Positions 62,237 to 64,000 of a DNA stretch of 64,000 nt are shown piece after piece. Position numbers and translations under genes: made by a program. The notes below the pieces were generated by a model that saw only the letters and a list, made by a program, of their open reading frames with translations, was not told the DNA's origin and ran no database searches. This DNA comes from Nymphaea colorata (lineage: Eukaryota > Streptophyta > Magnoliopsida > Nymphaeales > Nymphaeaceae). Numbering within the stretch: the stretch's first letter is position 1; each line of letters begins with the position of its first letter. Location: NCBI RefSeq assembly GCF_008831285.2, contig NC_045139.1, positions 16,660,354 to 16,724,353 on the forward strand, written 5' to 3'.

Positions 62237-62500
62237 GGCTCTGCTACACTGAATGACCATGAGGAAAGTTTGTATCCTTTTCTTAACATTAGATTTTCTA
62301 CGTCAGTTTATAGCTTATTTTCATTTCTTTGTCTCCATAAATATCATTTAGATATGAGTATTTCTAAATGAGCACTCTTCCAGCCATTTTTTCAGCTCTG
62401 CCACACTGAATTTCCTCATGGTTATGAGGAAAGTTGTATCTTTTCCTTGAAATTAGATTTTCTACGCTTTTCATTTCTTTGTTCCTATCAATATCATTTA
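62237..62500. repeat. Second tandem duplication (~155-bp spacing)
   Basis: CTCTGC(T/C)ACACTGAAT starts at about 62239 and 62395. Both are followed by ATGAGGAAAG, TTAGATTTTCTACG, TTTCATTTCTTTG and AATATCATTTA, with small insertions and deletions. Confidence 0.8.
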
Positions 62501-62897
62501 TTTAGTCTACTTTTTTACTTCATATGTGGTCGATTTTATTGTTTGCATTTAGGAGGCGTTTGATTACTTCATATTGAAGATCTATAGATCTGTTTGGATA
62601 TTTTGAAATTCATAATTCATGAAACTCAAGATCTTCAGTCAGACCTAATGTCGACGCTTAAACCATGTAATTATTTATGCTTCAAGAAATAGCTCTACGT
62701 GAGCCAATGCATCTCGATTGAAACGCTACGGTGCACATGCCAGCACCCACAGAAAGCCACGCCCACCGGGTCCAAGTGGGTGCGCCTCTCTCGTCCGATT
62801 CCAAAACGACTCGGGTTGCAGCGACACGGTTCTATCCAAAGGAGCAAAATGCATCTCCCACAGAGAGCGAGCGACCTCCTTCCGGATTCCCCTCCAA

Positions 62898-63391
62898 ATG
62901 GAGGTCGCAACTGCGGTTTTCAACCTCCCCAATCGATTCCAAATCGTGGCGTCTTCACTGACGCCCTCCCTCTGCAGAAATACAACAAAAACTCTCCTCT
63001 TCTTTGCACCAGAGTCCTTCAAGTCCTCTCTCGGGTGGGCCATTGTCAACAAGAAACCGATTTCTGCAAATTTTTATGTGAAGAGAAGGAGAACTCTTTG
63101 TGGGTATGGAGTGAATTGCAGCAAAACTGACATAGAGAACGGAAAATGTGGAAAGGAAGAGTTTATAGTGGTGAACTTCTACCGGTTTGTGCACATAGAA
63201 CAACCTCAAGAAGAGGTTGCCAAGCACCACTCGTTCCTAGAGGTTTTTCTTCTGAACTAGTGTTATTTTCTGTTGTTAATCTCGTCAAACGGAAGGCCTG
63301 AACACTCATTTTAGTGTTAATCTTGGTGGTGTTGCAGGGTCGTGACATTCGTGGTAGGATATACGTCAACGAGCAGGGCATCAACGCCCAG
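62898..63391 (+). CDS. Rhodanese/TrhO-type protein, N-terminal exons only (STR7/STR8-like)
   Basis: Exons 62898-63242 and 63338-63391 join in phase 0 (SFLE|GRDIRGRIYVNEQGINAQ). The protein starts with about 65 residues rich in Ser, Asn and basic residues, fitting a plastid transit peptide. It then has EFIVVNFYRFVHIEQPQEEV and GRIYVNEQGINA, the acylphosphatase-like N-terminal domain of the TrhO/YceA family. Bacterial TrhO hydroxylates tRNA U34, while plant members are called rhodanese-like proteins 7 and 8. The catalytic-Cys rhodanese domain is not in the window. A donor GTGACT follows the second exon, and the next intron contains a Copia-type LTR. The ATG at 62898 is preferred because residues encoded upstream (62718-62897) do not look like protein of this family. 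Whether the gene continues beyond 64000 is unknown. Confidence 0.75.
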
Positions 63392-63516
63392 GTGACTTTG
63401 TTGGTTTTTCCTTCCATTCCTTTCAAGTTAAAAGATGAACGGAAAGCTACTTTGGACAATATTTTAATAGGTTATCCGACATACGCATGCAAATGGCGCA
63501 TTGTTTTGATGGTTTG

Positions 63517-64000
63517 TATTGGAGAGGAAAATCAGCAAACTGATTTTAAGGAATCAAGAAAATCTTTATTATACATCAAAGAGGAAAATCATAAAGTGAA
63601 ATTTTAGGAAAGAAGTTATAATCTTTCCTTCTATTGTTGTAAATCACAAGATTGTGATCTTCCAATTCCAATCCCAAAACTTGTGGGATCTGCACATACT
63701 GTAAACTTGTATAAATACCCCATCAAACATGAAATGAAGTATCTCTTTTTGGCTCCTTCATCTTCCTCGTTCATCTTCTTTCCTCACGCTTTTCTTTACA
63801 TGGTATCAGAGCAGTGAAAGAAGAGAAGAGAAAAGAGTGTCGCTTACCCTGTCTGTCTTCTCCATTTCTTGATAAGCAGTGCGAGAAAGACAGAAAGAGC
63901 TGTTGAGATCGGGAGGTCGCCCATTCGTTCATTTGCTCTCCGATCTTCCATAACCGGTCTATTTCTGTCGTCGACCGCCAAATTCATCACCAAAACTTGG
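63517..64000 (+). mobile_element. Copia-type LTR retrotransposon, 5' end (continues past the window)
   Basis: A probable 5' LTR runs from about 63517 (TGTATTGGAG) to TTTACA at 63800. It contains TATAAATA (63710-63717) and a CT-rich stretch. It is followed at once by TGGTATCAGAGC (63801-63812), the initiator-tRNA-Met primer binding site typical of plant Copia elements. The leader starts after it, and no gag frame is reached before 64000. The left edge is a guess from the TG start; no second LTR or target duplication is visible. Confidence 0.68.
63801..63812 (+). promoter_or_regulatory. Primer binding site (tRNA-iMet type)
   Basis: TGGTATCAGAGC is complementary to the 3' end of plant initiator tRNA-Met and directly abuts the LTR end CA. 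This is the main evidence for the Copia call. Confidence 0.8.

Larger units (their letters stand above)
53781..62897. other. Long AT-rich spacer upstream of the PUB62-like and rhodanese genes
   Basis: About 53781-54600 is the divergent promoter and leader of the PUB62-like gene, with telo-boxes. Beyond it lie a triplicated unit (55815-56185), a SINE-like relic (57165-57212), a MITE-like unit (60059-60264), an ATG/GAT-rich low-complexity stretch (60815-60980), two tandem duplications (61602-62083, 62237-62500) and degenerate GGATCTGATCTGG-type spots near 55465 and 60400. I see no coding gene in these 9 kb. Confidence 0.5.

Noticed and set aside
62718..62897. Upstream extension of the rhodanese-type protein to ATG 62718
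   Set aside because: The added 60 residues do not look like family protein or a better transit peptide; ATG 62898 gives a typical plastid-type N-terminus.

Overview
This is a nuclear segment of a flowering-plant genome. The evidence is intron-rich split genes with GT..AG borders, plant-specific protein families (FEY, IVc bHLH, PUB62-type U-box, PPR), telo-box promoter motifs, and hAT, Copia and LINE relics in introns and spacers. I cannot name the species. No prokaryotic, organellar or CRISPR material was seen. Gene models were built by hand by joining exons at splice sites that keep the reading frame. All internal joins were phase-checked, but none is confirmed by RNA.

Layout: (1) <1-10949, + strand: PRP40C-like U1 snRNP/CTD scaffold (Pro-rich, 2 WW, 5 FF), 5' end outside the window, with a 3.7-kb intron holding a hAT element that carries a captured gene fragment. 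(2) 13448-14704, -: intronless mitochondrial PPR protein with a telo-box upstream. (3) 17488-21189, +: TAF15-like RRM/RanBP2-zinc-finger protein, with its leader upstream. (4) 22584-24354, -: strictosidine synthase-like protein. (5) 26365-30062, -: ILR3-like bHLH iron regulator with a GC-AG intron. (6) 35058-41984, -: FEY-type short-chain dehydrogenase whose introns hold a hAT element, a LINE relic and a local duplication array. (7) 45674-53780, -: PUB62-like U-box protein with an oxygenase-like fold in front of the U-box. (8) 62898-63391, +: first two exons of a TrhO/rhodanese-type protein, followed by a Copia-type LTR that runs off the window.

The genes do not form a pathway; they are ordinary neighbours. 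Three act in nuclear gene expression (PRP40C, TAF15, ILR3-like) and two carry likely organelle-targeting N-termini (PPR, rhodanese-type). The spacers at 30-35 kb, 42-45.6 kb and 54-62.8 kb are AT-rich and consist of microsatellites, tandem duplications, MITE-like ends and tRNA-like promoter relics.

The most unusual items are the gene fragment inside a non-autonomous hAT (2997-4250), the U-box protein whose oxygenase fold has lost its predicted iron ligands but kept the RxS pair, the copied exon end plus splice donor in FEY, and a splice acceptor in PRP40C followed directly by a perfect GTAAGT.
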